A DNA stretch of 10,548 nt. Origin: Thermoplasmata archaeon. Its GTDB lineage: Archaea; Thermoplasmatota; Thermoplasmata; Thermoplasmatales; Thermoplasmataceae. The notes below the pieces were generated by a model that was not told where the DNA came from, searched no databases, and was given only the letters and a program-made list of their open reading frames with translations. The stretch lies in the NCBI GenBank assembly GCA_021819225.1, contig JAKARU010000023.1, positions 1 to 10,548 of the forward strand, read 5' to 3'. The position numbers were made by a program, and so were the translations under genes. Positions 1-4,828 of this stretch are shown piece by piece (position 1 is the stretch's first letter; the number at the start of each line of letters is the position of its first letter).

Positions 1-1
1 C

Positions 2-169
2 ACCTCCTTTATTTCCCTGATGGATGGAAACCCCAACACACACAACTACAGGGGCCATTTTGTAACTGCAAAGCTAGGAAAGTTAATAATGGACACAACG
101 GGCCAGTCTGGAAGAAGGTACAGGTTCAGCATAGATCACATCAGGGAAATAAAGGAGGTGCAGCAATGA
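2..169 (+). CDS. 3' end of a small protein gene, cut by the window edge
   Basis: Frame 2 is open from the first base to a TGA at 167-169 and reads as a believable protein C-terminus (55 residues visible), ending in IDHIREIKEVQQ. The stop overlaps the next start as ATGA, so the two genes are probably translationally coupled. The visible part alternates short hydrophobic strands (GHFVTAKLGKLIMD, then RRYRFSIDHIREI), which resembles a small beta-barrel such as an Sm-like fold, but this is only an impression. The real start lies outside the window, or is the in-frame ATG at 20, which has no ribosome-binding site on this strand. The first 22 bases are an exact inverted copy of 139-160, so the first residues may not be genuine (see findings). 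Confidence 0.55.
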   Translation, partial: TSFISLMDGNPNTHNYRGHFVTAKLGKLIMDTTGQSGRRYRFSIDHIREIKEVQQ

Positions 170-453
170 GCGAGATAATAATAAACGGAAAGAAATTTGA
201 GAGGATAGGCTACGAACCAAGGAAGCTGGAGGCTGAGAAACCTAGGATCAATAATGGGGAAGAGCCGAGGAACTATTCACAGCCGGATCCAATGAACGTA
301 TCCCTCCAGGGAAGATCCATGACTGTATTGCTTTTGGATGGGAAGGCTGAAAATGGGATCTGCATGAAAATGGGCCAATACTTCCTGGAACTGGAATCAC
401 AGGGAAAAACGATCCTAATCAACAAGGGAATGATCCTGGAGGTCATCCTATGA
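166..453 (+). CDS. small hypothetical protein, possibly Sm-like (95 aa)
   Basis: The ATG at 166 follows a strong Shine-Dalgarno sequence, AAAGGAGGTG (151-160), and overlaps the upstream stop. The N-terminal ~45 residues are charged, Pro/Asn-rich and probably disordered. Residues about 52-95 read as a compact beta-rich domain: MTVLLLDGKAENGICMKMGQ, then YFLELESQGK, then ILINKGMILEV. The spacing of hydrophobic strands, the central Gly and the closing strand recall the Sm1/Sm2 pattern of Hfq/LSm proteins, which bind RNA; this is an inference, and the family is not securely recognised. The stop overlaps the next start (ATGA at 450-453), so this is the middle gene of a coupled three-gene operon. 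Confidence 0.8.
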   Translation: MSEIIINGKKFERIGYEPRKLEAEKPRINNGEEPRNYSQPDPMNVSLQGRSMTVLLLDGKAENGICMKMGQYFLELESQGKTILINKGMILEVIL

Positions 454-968
454 CTGAAATCATTGAAGACTACGGGAAGCTCGATGCAATGCAGAAGGAT
501 GAGATCCACAAGGCCATAAAAGCCATGCTGACCCCCGAGCCTAAACCCTACATTAATTGCCCATACTATCAGAAATGCGAGGATCAGGTATGCCCTATGG
601 ACCCGCTCAAGGAAAACAGGATATGGTATTCCCATGAGGGCCAATGCCTTAACCCGGAATACAAGGGCACATTGATGGCCCAGAGCAAGAAGAAGATCTC
701 AAAAAAGCATGCACCTGGTTATTTCACCTATGCAATGCTCGACCGGGACATGATCATACGGAAGGGAGTGGAAGGCATTGATCCCGACGTTCCCGATAAC
801 GTATTGAGAAGGGGGCAGCATGCAGTCGATTCATTGTACCGGGAAAGGGAGAAGGCATGGCTTTCAGGCCATTCTGAGATCACCGGGGAACAGAAGGAAA
901 GGATGAGGCTGGACGGAATCAAAAAATACGAGGCCTTAAAATCGTACATGGAAGGCAACTCAAAATAA
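450..968 (+). CDS. four-cysteine, probably metal-binding hypothetical protein (172 aa)
   Basis: The start overlaps the preceding stop in ATGA; the upstream GGAGG (438-442) is a suitable ribosome-binding site. Residues 37-66 hold four cysteines spaced C-x5-C-x4-C-x17-C (C37, C43, C48, C66), with a Pro after the first and third, and a Trp and acidic residues before the last. Such a compact Cys cluster usually holds zinc or an iron-sulfur centre. Similar CP..C..CPLD-type signatures occur in uncharacterised phage and plasmid proteins, as far as I recall. The rest (about 80-172) is hydrophilic and mostly helical, with many Lys, Arg and Glu residues. No catalytic motif is visible. It is the last gene of the operon, followed by a T-run terminator. 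Confidence 0.82.
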   Translation: MTEIIEDYGKLDAMQKDEIHKAIKAMLTPEPKPYINCPYYQKCEDQVCPMDPLKENRIWYSHEGQCLNPEYKGTLMAQSKKKISKKHAPGYFTYAMLDRDMIIRKGVEGIDPDVPDNVLRRGQHAVDSLYREREKAWLSGHSEITGEQKERMRLDGIKKYEALKSYMEGNSK

Positions 969-995
969 ACCTTTATTACGATAATTTAGACATTA

Positions 996-1010
996 AAGGG
1001 TTTTTTGTTA
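996..1010 (+). terminator. T-run transcription terminator
   Basis: Six T's at 1001-1006 after AAAGGG, about 30 bases past the stop of the 172-aa gene. Archaeal RNA polymerase terminates at oligo-T tracts; no strong hairpin is needed or seen here. Confidence 0.5.
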
Positions 1011-1199
1011 CGGCATTTTCAGGGGTGATGATCCCTTGCCATATAATTACACCCCCATGAAGGGATGTTTCTTAAAAAGCAAGTAGAAAATAGTTGAAAA
1101 GGCATTGATAAGGAATATGAAAAAATAGAATGCCACAAGCTGAAGGGCCCGAGAGAGAACAGGAAATTAAAAAATGTTTTAGTGTGATTATTGAAAGAA
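1011..1199. other. non-coding stretch with inverted repeats
   Basis: No believable gene on either strand. It holds two interleaved inverted repeats, GGGGTG (1022-1027) with CACCCC (1050-1055) and ATCCCTT (1031-1037) with AAGGGAT (1060-1066), an order that could form a pseudoknot in RNA. There is also a simple hairpin of GGCATT (1101-1106) with AATGCC (1129-1134). Apparent minus-strand reading frames here have no ribosome-binding site and no protein-like composition. Confidence 0.4.
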
Positions 1200-1311
1200 G
1201 ACCAAATGTGACCACTTGAAAACACGGATAAACATGGTCTCATGATAAAGTGGTCACTGGTCACTTATTAAAGCAAAGCGTAATATTAACCAGATAAGAG
1301 CTACAAACATG
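1200..1311 (+). promoter_or_regulatory. palindromic 2+2 half-site unit A with TATA-like core
   Basis: Outer-left GACCA (1200-1204), inner-left GTGACCACTT (1208-1217), a 30-nt spacer, then AAGTGGTCAC (1248-1257, a perfect 10-bp inverted partner) whose TGGTCAC is repeated directly at 1258-1264. Sixteen bases later comes the conserved core TAATATTAACCAGATAAG (from 1281), and an ATG at 1309. The core has the position expected of an archaeal TATA box for a leaderless transcript, but the reading frame from 1309 is only 19 codons. The same geometry recurs at 2520, 4170 and 4288. Whether it is an operator/promoter or a recombination site is not known. Confidence 0.6.
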
Positions 1312-1395
1312 GGAAATGAACATCTGGAAAACAGAAAAAATCCATGGGAAATTAAAAGTGATGAATGAGAAGATGATAAGGCCAAAATTGAATGA

Positions 1396-1509
1396 TGGCA
1401 TGTTGCCTGGCATGTGCCATTTACATGCCACTTCATTTAATGCAGTAAAATACGGCATTAATTTGCAAAAATGGCATGTGGCGGCTGCTGCTCTCCTATT
1501 ATTATATAT
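1396..1509 (+). promoter_or_regulatory. TGGCATGT half-site cluster followed by a TATA box (region B)
   Basis: TGGCATGT occurs at 1396-1403, 1408-1415 and 1472-1479, and inverted (ACATGCCA) at 1423-1430. A TATA box, TTATATAT, lies at 1502-1509, 22 bases after the last copy. The same arrangement occurs at 4421-4531. It sits just upstream of the decayed small-protein cassette and is probably its regulated promoter. The repeated site and conserved spacing argue for binding by a repressor or activator. Confidence 0.55.
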
Positions 1510-1534
1510 ACATGATTCAAGAGCTCTAATTTGA

Positions 1535-1627
1535 AAAAAATTTTCGAAATCTCCAAAATTTATTTGGAAAATTTGTAAAAAGAGGCCACCTAAAAGAAGA
1601 AAGCCTCAAAAGCCGAGGAGAAGGTGA
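1535..1627 (+). pseudogene. remnant of the small basic protein gene (copy 1)
   Basis: The last part of this frame ends in PPKRRKPQKPRRR followed by TGA, identical to the end of the intact 25-aa gene at 9619-9696. The surrounding DNA is also nearly identical (1584-1640 against 9651-9707). Unlike copy 2, there is no ATG, GTG or TTG in the open frame after the upstream stop at 1532-1534, so this copy has lost its start. The stop is one base before the next ATG (TGA-A-ATG), the same coupling as in the intact copy. Confidence 0.55.
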
Positions 1628-1628
1628 A

Positions 1629-1921
1629 ATGGCAGGAAAGAACACGAAAAGGGGAAAGAAGAATGGCAAGAATGCAGCACTTCAAGTAGAAATGTAAGAA
1701 TGACCAGGATCTCTTACGGGTTCCATCTCAAGCTCAAGCATGTCCTTGGAGGAGTTACCCTTCTCTCACTGCTTGCAGCATTCGAGGTATTCTCCATACC
1801 TGCTGCGAACGGGATCATAGATCTTATGGCCCCTTCACGAGCCATTGCAGGTTTGACATGGTTCTTGGTAGCAATTATAAGCGGAGGTGCTGCAATAGTT
1901 CTTTACGAGGATGATGAATAA
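1629..1921 (+). pseudogene. frameshifted copy of the two-membrane-segment protein (copy 1)
   Basis: The frame starts as MAGKNTKRGKKNGKNAA with a ribosome-binding site (GAGGAGAAGG), and matches the N-terminus of the intact 121-aa protein at 9698. It then runs into a TAA at 1695-1697. The homologous C-terminal part continues in a different frame: residues from ATG 1700 to 1921 give a 73-aa product with two hydrophobic segments (about residues 15-33 and 49-68) and an acidic end, EDDE. Compared with copy 2, about 17 codons of the linker are missing at the break. The simplest reading is a deletion that shifted the frame. Alternatively the 73-aa reading frame (1700-1921) is still translated alone as a small membrane protein. 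Confidence 0.6.
1700..1921 (+). CDS. small two-segment membrane protein, possibly residual (73 aa)
   Basis: This is the part of the broken copy-1 gene that remains open. Basic N-terminus (KLKH), hydrophobic stretch VLGGVTLLSLLAAFEVF (about residues 15-31), a short loop, and a second stretch GLTWFLVAIISGGAAIVLY (about 51-69). Both termini are predicted on the same side of the membrane. No ribosome-binding site precedes ATG 1700, which favours its being a fragment of the gene starting at 1629. The function is unknown. Confidence 0.5.
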   Translation: MTRISYGFHLKLKHVLGGVTLLSLLAAFEVFSIPAANGIIDLMAPSRAIAGLTWFLVAIISGGAAIVLYEDDE

Positions 1922-1955
1922 GAATCTTTATTAATCCTGTTAATATAGTAAAGAT

Positions 1956-2066
1956 ATGTACCAGACGTACCAGACAAGAAAAAAATCAAAATTCAACCTT
2001 GCAGTTGGATATGGGTTAATCGTGTTTGGAGTTGTTGGCCTCTTATTGATCTATGGCGTTATTTGA
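1956..2066 (+). CDS. tiny single-span membrane protein (36 aa, copy 1)
   Basis: Thirty-six codons from ATG 1956 to TGA 2064-2066: a short basic N-terminus (TRKKSK) followed by one hydrophobic span, NLAVGYGLIVFGVVGLLLIY. A paralogue of the same size and layout lies at 10081-10197, also directly after the two-segment membrane protein, which supports it being a real gene. A third tiny gene that follows in copy 2 is reduced here to nine codons (2066-2095). The role is unknown; tiny membrane peptides of this kind occur in archaeal viruses and plasmids, but nothing here shows a specific function. Confidence 0.5.
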   Translation: MYQTYQTRKKSKFNLAVGYGLIVFGVVGLLLIYGVI

Positions 2067-2126
2067 TGTATCCTTTTGGGTATTGTGCAAGATAAAGCCT
2101 CATGCTCATCTGAAAAGTAAAGTTTC

Positions 2127-2290
2127 CATTTTTGTTACTGCAGTATCATAATTGTATACCATCATGTTTTCATTAGAGATCTCCAACACTTTTTCATTTC
2201 ACCCGCTTTCTTTATATATCCACTGAAAAAGAATATTATTCGAGGGGCCTATTTCACGGTTTAACCCCTATGAACTCACCTTCATGGGAT
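2127..2290. repeat. repeated non-coding block, copy 1
   Basis: Matches 10377-10540. The upstream two thirds are similar but diverged; the last 64 bases (2227-2290 against 10477-10540) are identical, and similarity stops abruptly after GGGAT. It contains the dyad TGTTACTGCAGTATCA (2133-2148), a TATA box TTTATATA (2211-2218), and GGGG (2244-2247) facing CCCC (2265-2268), which could close a hairpin in a transcript starting near 2240. It lies before the helix-turn-helix gene at 2354 and probably carries its promoter and leader. Confidence 0.6.
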
Positions 2291-2353
2291 TAATGGCCAT
2301 ACTCTCCCCTATAGAAATTCCCAATAGAGAGGGAGACCCACAGGAGGGAGGAG

Positions 2354-2530
2354 ATGGAGAAGCAGCGGGAGAAGTGGAGGAACAAAGCGAAGAGGGAACA
2401 GAAGAAAAAGGAGAAGGCCAGGAAAGCTGTGGAATACAGCAAGCAGGGAATGAGTGAAAGAGAAATAGCAAAGAAAATGAAACTAAGCCCTGCAACGACT
2501 CATAGACTATTAAAAAGTGGAGCAGAATGA
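2354..2530 (+). CDS. small helix-turn-helix DNA-binding protein (58 aa)
   Basis: The ATG at 2354 follows AGGAGGGAGG. Residues 1-24 are extremely charged (Lys, Arg, Glu, Gln), probably a single long helix. Residues 25-54 carry a resolvase/Hin-type helix-turn-helix: KAVEYSKQGMSEREIAKKM, then LSPATTHRLLK; the QGMSEREIA turn and the SPATTHRLL recognition helix fit that family well. There is no recombinase catalytic domain, so it is likely a small regulator or a domain left from a serine recombinase. A related but broken sequence sits on the minus strand at 4665-4739. Its stop codon lies inside palindromic unit C, whose left half-sites begin at 2520. Confidence 0.72.
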   Translation: MEKQREKWRNKAKREQKKKEKARKAVEYSKQGMSEREIAKKMKLSPATTHRLLKSGAE

Positions 2531-2631
2531 AGCACTTGCAGAAATCGGCGTTGACTGGGTTACAAAAGGGTGCTTCATGCTTCATACTCAAAACAAGGTC
2601 TAATATTAACCAGATAAGAGCAAACAGCATG
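2520..2631 (+). promoter_or_regulatory. palindromic 2+2 half-site unit C with TATA-like core
   Basis: Outer-left GAGCA (2520-2524), inner-left TGAAGCACTT (2528-2537), a 30-nt spacer, then direct repeats TGCTTCA at 2571-2577 and 2578-2584. The core TAATATTAACCAGATAAG starts at 2601, sixteen bases later, and an ATG follows at 2629. Here the next gene, with a good Shine-Dalgarno sequence, starts at 2665, so unit C is well placed as its promoter. The half-sites differ from units A and D but match each other within the unit. Confidence 0.6.
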
Positions 2632-2664
2632 GAAATTTGAAAGAAAAAATTGGAGGAATGAAAA

Positions 2665-2907
2665 ATGTCACAGAAATGGATATCAAAGGGTGAAGGAAGG
2701 GACAGGAAGAGCTTTGCGATTGAGACGGAGAGGAAACCAAGGGAAAGGGCCCTTAGGGCATCCGACATAGGCCCCTCAGTAAGTGATCTGGAGAGGGAGG
2801 CATGGAATCTCCTTGGAGATCTTTCCAAGGTCACCGATGTTGATGAGCTGCTGCATATATCAAGGCATGGATCAGCGATGCCAGGAACAATGCCAGGTGG
2901 CTCATAA
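2665..2907 (+). CDS. small hydrophilic hypothetical protein, probably frameshifted near its end (80 aa)
   Basis: The start has a clear ribosome-binding site (TTGGAGGA, eight bases before ATG). The first ~62 residues are charged and protein-like, with helical segments DLEREAWNLLGDLS and VDELL. After VDELL the frame turns into HISRHGSAMPGTMPGGS, which looks unnatural. Dropping back one base near 2853 continues as AYIKAWISDARNNARWLINE, ending at TAA 2928-2930, a far better helical C-terminus. The native product was therefore probably about 88 residues. This is a one-base deletion in the strain or a sequencing error; no clear slippery heptamer suggests programmed frameshifting. The family is not recognised. 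Confidence 0.6.
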   Translation: MSQKWISKGEGRDRKSFAIETERKPRERALRASDIGPSVSDLEREAWNLLGDLSKVTDVDELLHISRHGSAMPGTMPGGS

Positions 2908-2933
2908 ATGAGATATCCGGGAAGGGCTAACTA

Positions 2934-2990
2934 ATGCCACTATCCCAGATTTACCAAGACCAACGAGAACAGGAAGAGGGGGTGCAATAG
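2934..2990 (+). CDS. very short reading frame, 18 aa, doubtful
   Basis: ATG 2934 lies three bases after the TAA that would end the frameshift-corrected upstream gene, and the frame runs 18 codons (Gln/Glu-rich) to TAG 2988-2990. It could be a truncated downstream gene or nothing. There is no family resemblance. Confidence 0.15.
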   Translation: MPLSQIYQDQREQEEGVQ

Positions 2991-3009
2991 TAACTGAAAC
3001 ACATGAGAA

Positions 3010-3034
3010 AGGGCTTTAAATCGCAAGATAAGAG
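3010..3034 (+). promoter_or_regulatory. probable TATA promoter for the HNH-type gene
   Basis: CTTTAAATCG followed by AAGATAAGAG at 3013-3033 resembles the conserved core of the palindromic units (TAATATTAACCAGATAAG), but without tandem half-sites upstream. CTTTAAA is a typical archaeal BRE/TATA sequence. It lies about 55 bases before the ATG at 3070. Confidence 0.35.
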
Positions 3035-3097
3035 GTTCGAATAATAATCAGCATCCGGGGAAATGTAGGATGAGCGGAAAAATAACGCAAACATACT

Positions 3098-4159
3098 TTG
3101 AAATACATACAAGAAATAATGATGCTAGTGCAACCCTATGACAAGTTTGGTAAACGCATATACCCAAATATATTTCATAAATTGCAAGAAACCGGGGATA
3201 AATTACTGACTCTGGGATATGATGAATCCTCCAAGAAACCCAACCTTTTTTATCTTAATAAAGGGAATATTACATTCTTCGCAGATATGAGAGGAACAGA
3301 ACAAGTGCAGATTTGGGAAGATACCAGACCACTGATTTATTGGAAATCGAATACGAATCACACAACCGCGAACGCTTTGCCGGATAACAGTAACAAGGAA
3401 ATATCAATAAAATCGATTTTTCTGCATTTCGAAGAGTTGGGACAAAATGGCATAGAGAGTAGAATATCCTTCCCAATGGAGAGCGAACCAGGCACTATAA
3501 TCTTTGAAAATGACACCTTTATCCAGGAATACATGCTGTCCCGCTTTAATATTCCAGAATTCTTATCACAAGTGGGATTCAGATTCTACGAGCAGAAAGG
3601 GGTCTGCTATCATTGCGGAATACGCTTCAGTGCACCCGGTTTTTTCTGCTCTGAAGAATGCAGGTTCAATTACATAAAACGATTTGTGGCACAAGCTCTT
3701 AATTCCTCTAAAGAATTTTGTGAGGTCTGTAAAAGTCGCATTCTAGACAAAAACATATTTGAGGAATATCGAGAATACTTGGGAGATTTGGCTGCGAAAC
3801 CAAAAAAAATAATTCACCATCTTTCCTATTCCCCAGAGACTACGATTTCAGTTTGCGATGAATGCCACTACAAAATCCACCATACTGATGATTACCCAGA
3901 GTTACAGCCCAAACCGGGAGAATCTAGACGATTCTACAATAAGAATTCCCGGCCAACCATCTTTTGTGGATGGTGCGGGTACGAATGGAAATCTAGAAAA
4001 GAGATTCCTGTTCGATGCCCTCATTGCAAAAACAAATACATAACCGCTGCAAGTTCAGCCATTGGATGCCCTCACTGTTCAGGCGTCTATCCGTCACAAA
4101 GTGAATGGAGGAACCATTTGAAAACAGTAAGAGCAAAACAACCGTCTATGAAGTACTAA
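3098..4159 (+). CDS. HNH-type putative endonuclease with several zinc-binding sites (353 aa)
   Basis: Three or four Cys/His clusters are visible. Residues 170-188 hold C-x2-C, then C-x3-C (CYHC, CSEEC). Residues 208-262 look like an HNH nuclease core: C208-x2-C211, the HH pair at 240-241 in IIHHLSYSPE, then C253-x2-C256 with H257 and H261. Residues 290-310 form a zinc ribbon (CGWC, CPHC), and 324-340 another C-x2-C followed by H340. HNH proteins cut DNA using a histidine and a divalent metal; the target is unknown. The annotated start is a weak TTG (ATGs at 3119 and 3122 are alternatives). However, ATG 3070, behind GGGG and a TATA box, opens a 23-codon frame that runs into this one if one C is removed near 3135, so the native N-terminus is probably MSGKITQTYFEIHTRN. 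A homing or host-defence role is possible. Confidence 0.75.
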   Translation: MKYIQEIMMLVQPYDKFGKRIYPNIFHKLQETGDKLLTLGYDESSKKPNLFYLNKGNITFFADMRGTEQVQIWEDTRPLIYWKSNTNHTTANALPDNSNKEISIKSIFLHFEELGQNGIESRISFPMESEPGTIIFENDTFIQEYMLSRFNIPEFLSQVGFRFYEQKGVCYHCGIRFSAPGFFCSEECRFNYIKRFVAQALNSSKEFCEVCKSRILDKNIFEEYREYLGDLAAKPKKIIHHLSYSPETTISVCDECHYKIHHTDDYPELQPKPGESRRFYNKNSRPTIFCGWCGYEWKSRKEIPVRCPHCKNKYITAASSAIGCPHCSGVYPSQSEWRNHLKTVRAKQPSMKY

Positions 4160-4169
4160 ACCGAAAGAA

Positions 4170-4281
4170 GACCAAGGATGACCACTTGAAGAAGCAGCTC
4201 TCCATTGAGCCATTATCGGGTGGTCACCGGTCAACAGTTGAAACAATGCCTAATTTTAACCAGATAAGAGCTACAAACATG
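4170..4281 (+). promoter_or_regulatory. palindromic 2+2 half-site unit D with TATA-like core
   Basis: Outer-left GACCA (4170-4174), inner-left ATGACCACTT (4178-4187), a 30-nt spacer, then TGGTCAC (4221-4227) and CGGTCAA (4228-4234). The core TAATTTTAACCAGATAAG begins at 4251 and an ATG follows at 4279. It has the same half-site type as unit A, 3 kb away. It begins just 11 bases after the stop of the HNH-type gene. Confidence 0.6.
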
Positions 4282-4287
4282 GAAAAT

Positions 4288-4387
4288 GAGCAATGGTAAG
4301 CACTTATGGAATGAAAGATTTGCTTGTTTTGCGGAAGGTGCTTACTGCTTACTTTCAAACAAAGTCTAATATTAACCAGATAAGAGC
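4288..4387 (+). promoter_or_regulatory. palindromic 2+2 half-site unit E with TATA-like core
   Basis: Outer-left GAGCA (4288-4292), inner-left GTAAGCACTT (4296-4305), a 30-nt spacer, then perfect direct repeats TGCTTAC (4339-4345, 4346-4352). The core TAATATTAACCAGATAAG starts at 4367, 14 bases later. It directly follows unit D in tandem. No ATG occurs at the usual +28 position; the next element is the TGGCATGT cluster. Confidence 0.6.
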
Positions 4388-4420
4388 TGCCATAAGATCT
4401 CAAATTCAAAAAATGAGGAG

Positions 4421-4531
4421 TGGCATGTAAGTGGCACATGCCAGTTACATGCCATCATTGAAAAGCCTTTAAATTTCAGGAAAAATTACGCAAACTGGCA
4501 TGTTGTGATGCTGAAGCCCTATTATTATATA
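4421..4531 (+). promoter_or_regulatory. TGGCATGT half-site cluster followed by a TATA box (region F)
   Basis: A near-perfect 34-bp palindrome (4421-4454) has TGGCATGT at its left end and ACATGCCA at 4436-4443 and 4447-4454. A further TGGCATGT lies at 4496-4503, 21 bases before TTATATA (4525-4531). The layout mirrors 1396-1509. Here the small-protein cassette that should follow is missing, so the promoter seems orphaned. Confidence 0.55.
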
Positions 4532-4539
4532 CATATGAA

Positions 4540-4664
4540 TCAAGGGGATCGATCTAAGTGATTTCCGGAGAAATTTTCATAAAATTTATTGAAGATGGCT
4601 TAAGTAATCTCTTTTAAATTTCGATCATTCTCAATTCAGGTTATTTGTACATGTATGGAGCATT
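4540..4664. other. non-coding stretch after the orphan promoter
   Basis: AT-rich; its first ~60 bases are a diverged match to 1515-1575. I see no gene. Confidence 0.3.
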
Positions 4665-4739
4665 CTAAAGTTTTATCCGTGGAACAGTCATCTTCCTTCC
4701 AATGGCCATTTCAGAGAGGCCCTGCTTCTTCAGTTCCAT
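4665..4739 (-). pseudogene. relic of a resolvase-type helix-turn-helix gene
   Basis: Read on the minus strand from CAT 4737-4739, the frame gives MELKKQGLSEMAIGRKMTVP and a few more residues before a stop at 4665-4667. It aligns with KAVEYSKQGMSEREIAKKM of the 58-aa protein at 2354 (shared KQG-SE--I--KM). The open frame continues upstream to about 4765 without a good start. The recognition helix is lost, so it is very probably a decayed paralogue. Confidence 0.5.
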
Positions 4740-4828
4740 TGCTTTGAGATGCCCTAAGGAAATCGCTTTAAAAGCCACAATAACAAATTATTTATTTCAA
4801 TTAAAACTATCAACATGGAGAATATGCG

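Noticed and set aside
1316..1534. Plus-strand open frame of 72 codons
   Set aside because: It runs through the TGGCATGT palindrome and the TATA box; the matching region at 4421-4531 does not keep the frame.
2241..2290. tRNA-like or C/D-box RNA in the conserved block
   Set aside because: No cloverleaf arms or proper C and D boxes can be placed; only a short GGGG/CCCC pairing is visible.
2268..2834. Long minus-strand open frame (188 codons)
   Set aside because: It is antisense to the helix-turn-helix gene and the 2665 gene, is rich in Ser, Phe and Leu as expected of a complement of Lys/Glu-rich genes, and has no ribosome-binding site.
2845..2860. Programmed -1 frameshifting in the 2665 gene
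   Set aside because: No slippery heptamer of the X-XXY-YYZ type and no clear downstream structure; a deletion or sequencing error is simpler.
4105..4299. Plus-strand open frame of 64 codons overlapping the end of the HNH-type gene
   Set aside because: It is an alternate frame of that gene followed by unit D; the other units do not keep this frame through the arms, so the conservation is at DNA level.
1200..4387. CRISPR array
   Set aside because: The repeated units are far apart, spacing between units is irregular, and the conserved part is a TATA-like core rather than a repeat with unique spacers; no cas gene is present.
1200..4387. Integron attC sites
   Set aside because: Structure-conserved, sequence-variable palindromes after genes recall attC, but the terminal GTTRRRY/RYYYAAC boxes are missing and the recombinase lacks integron-specific features.
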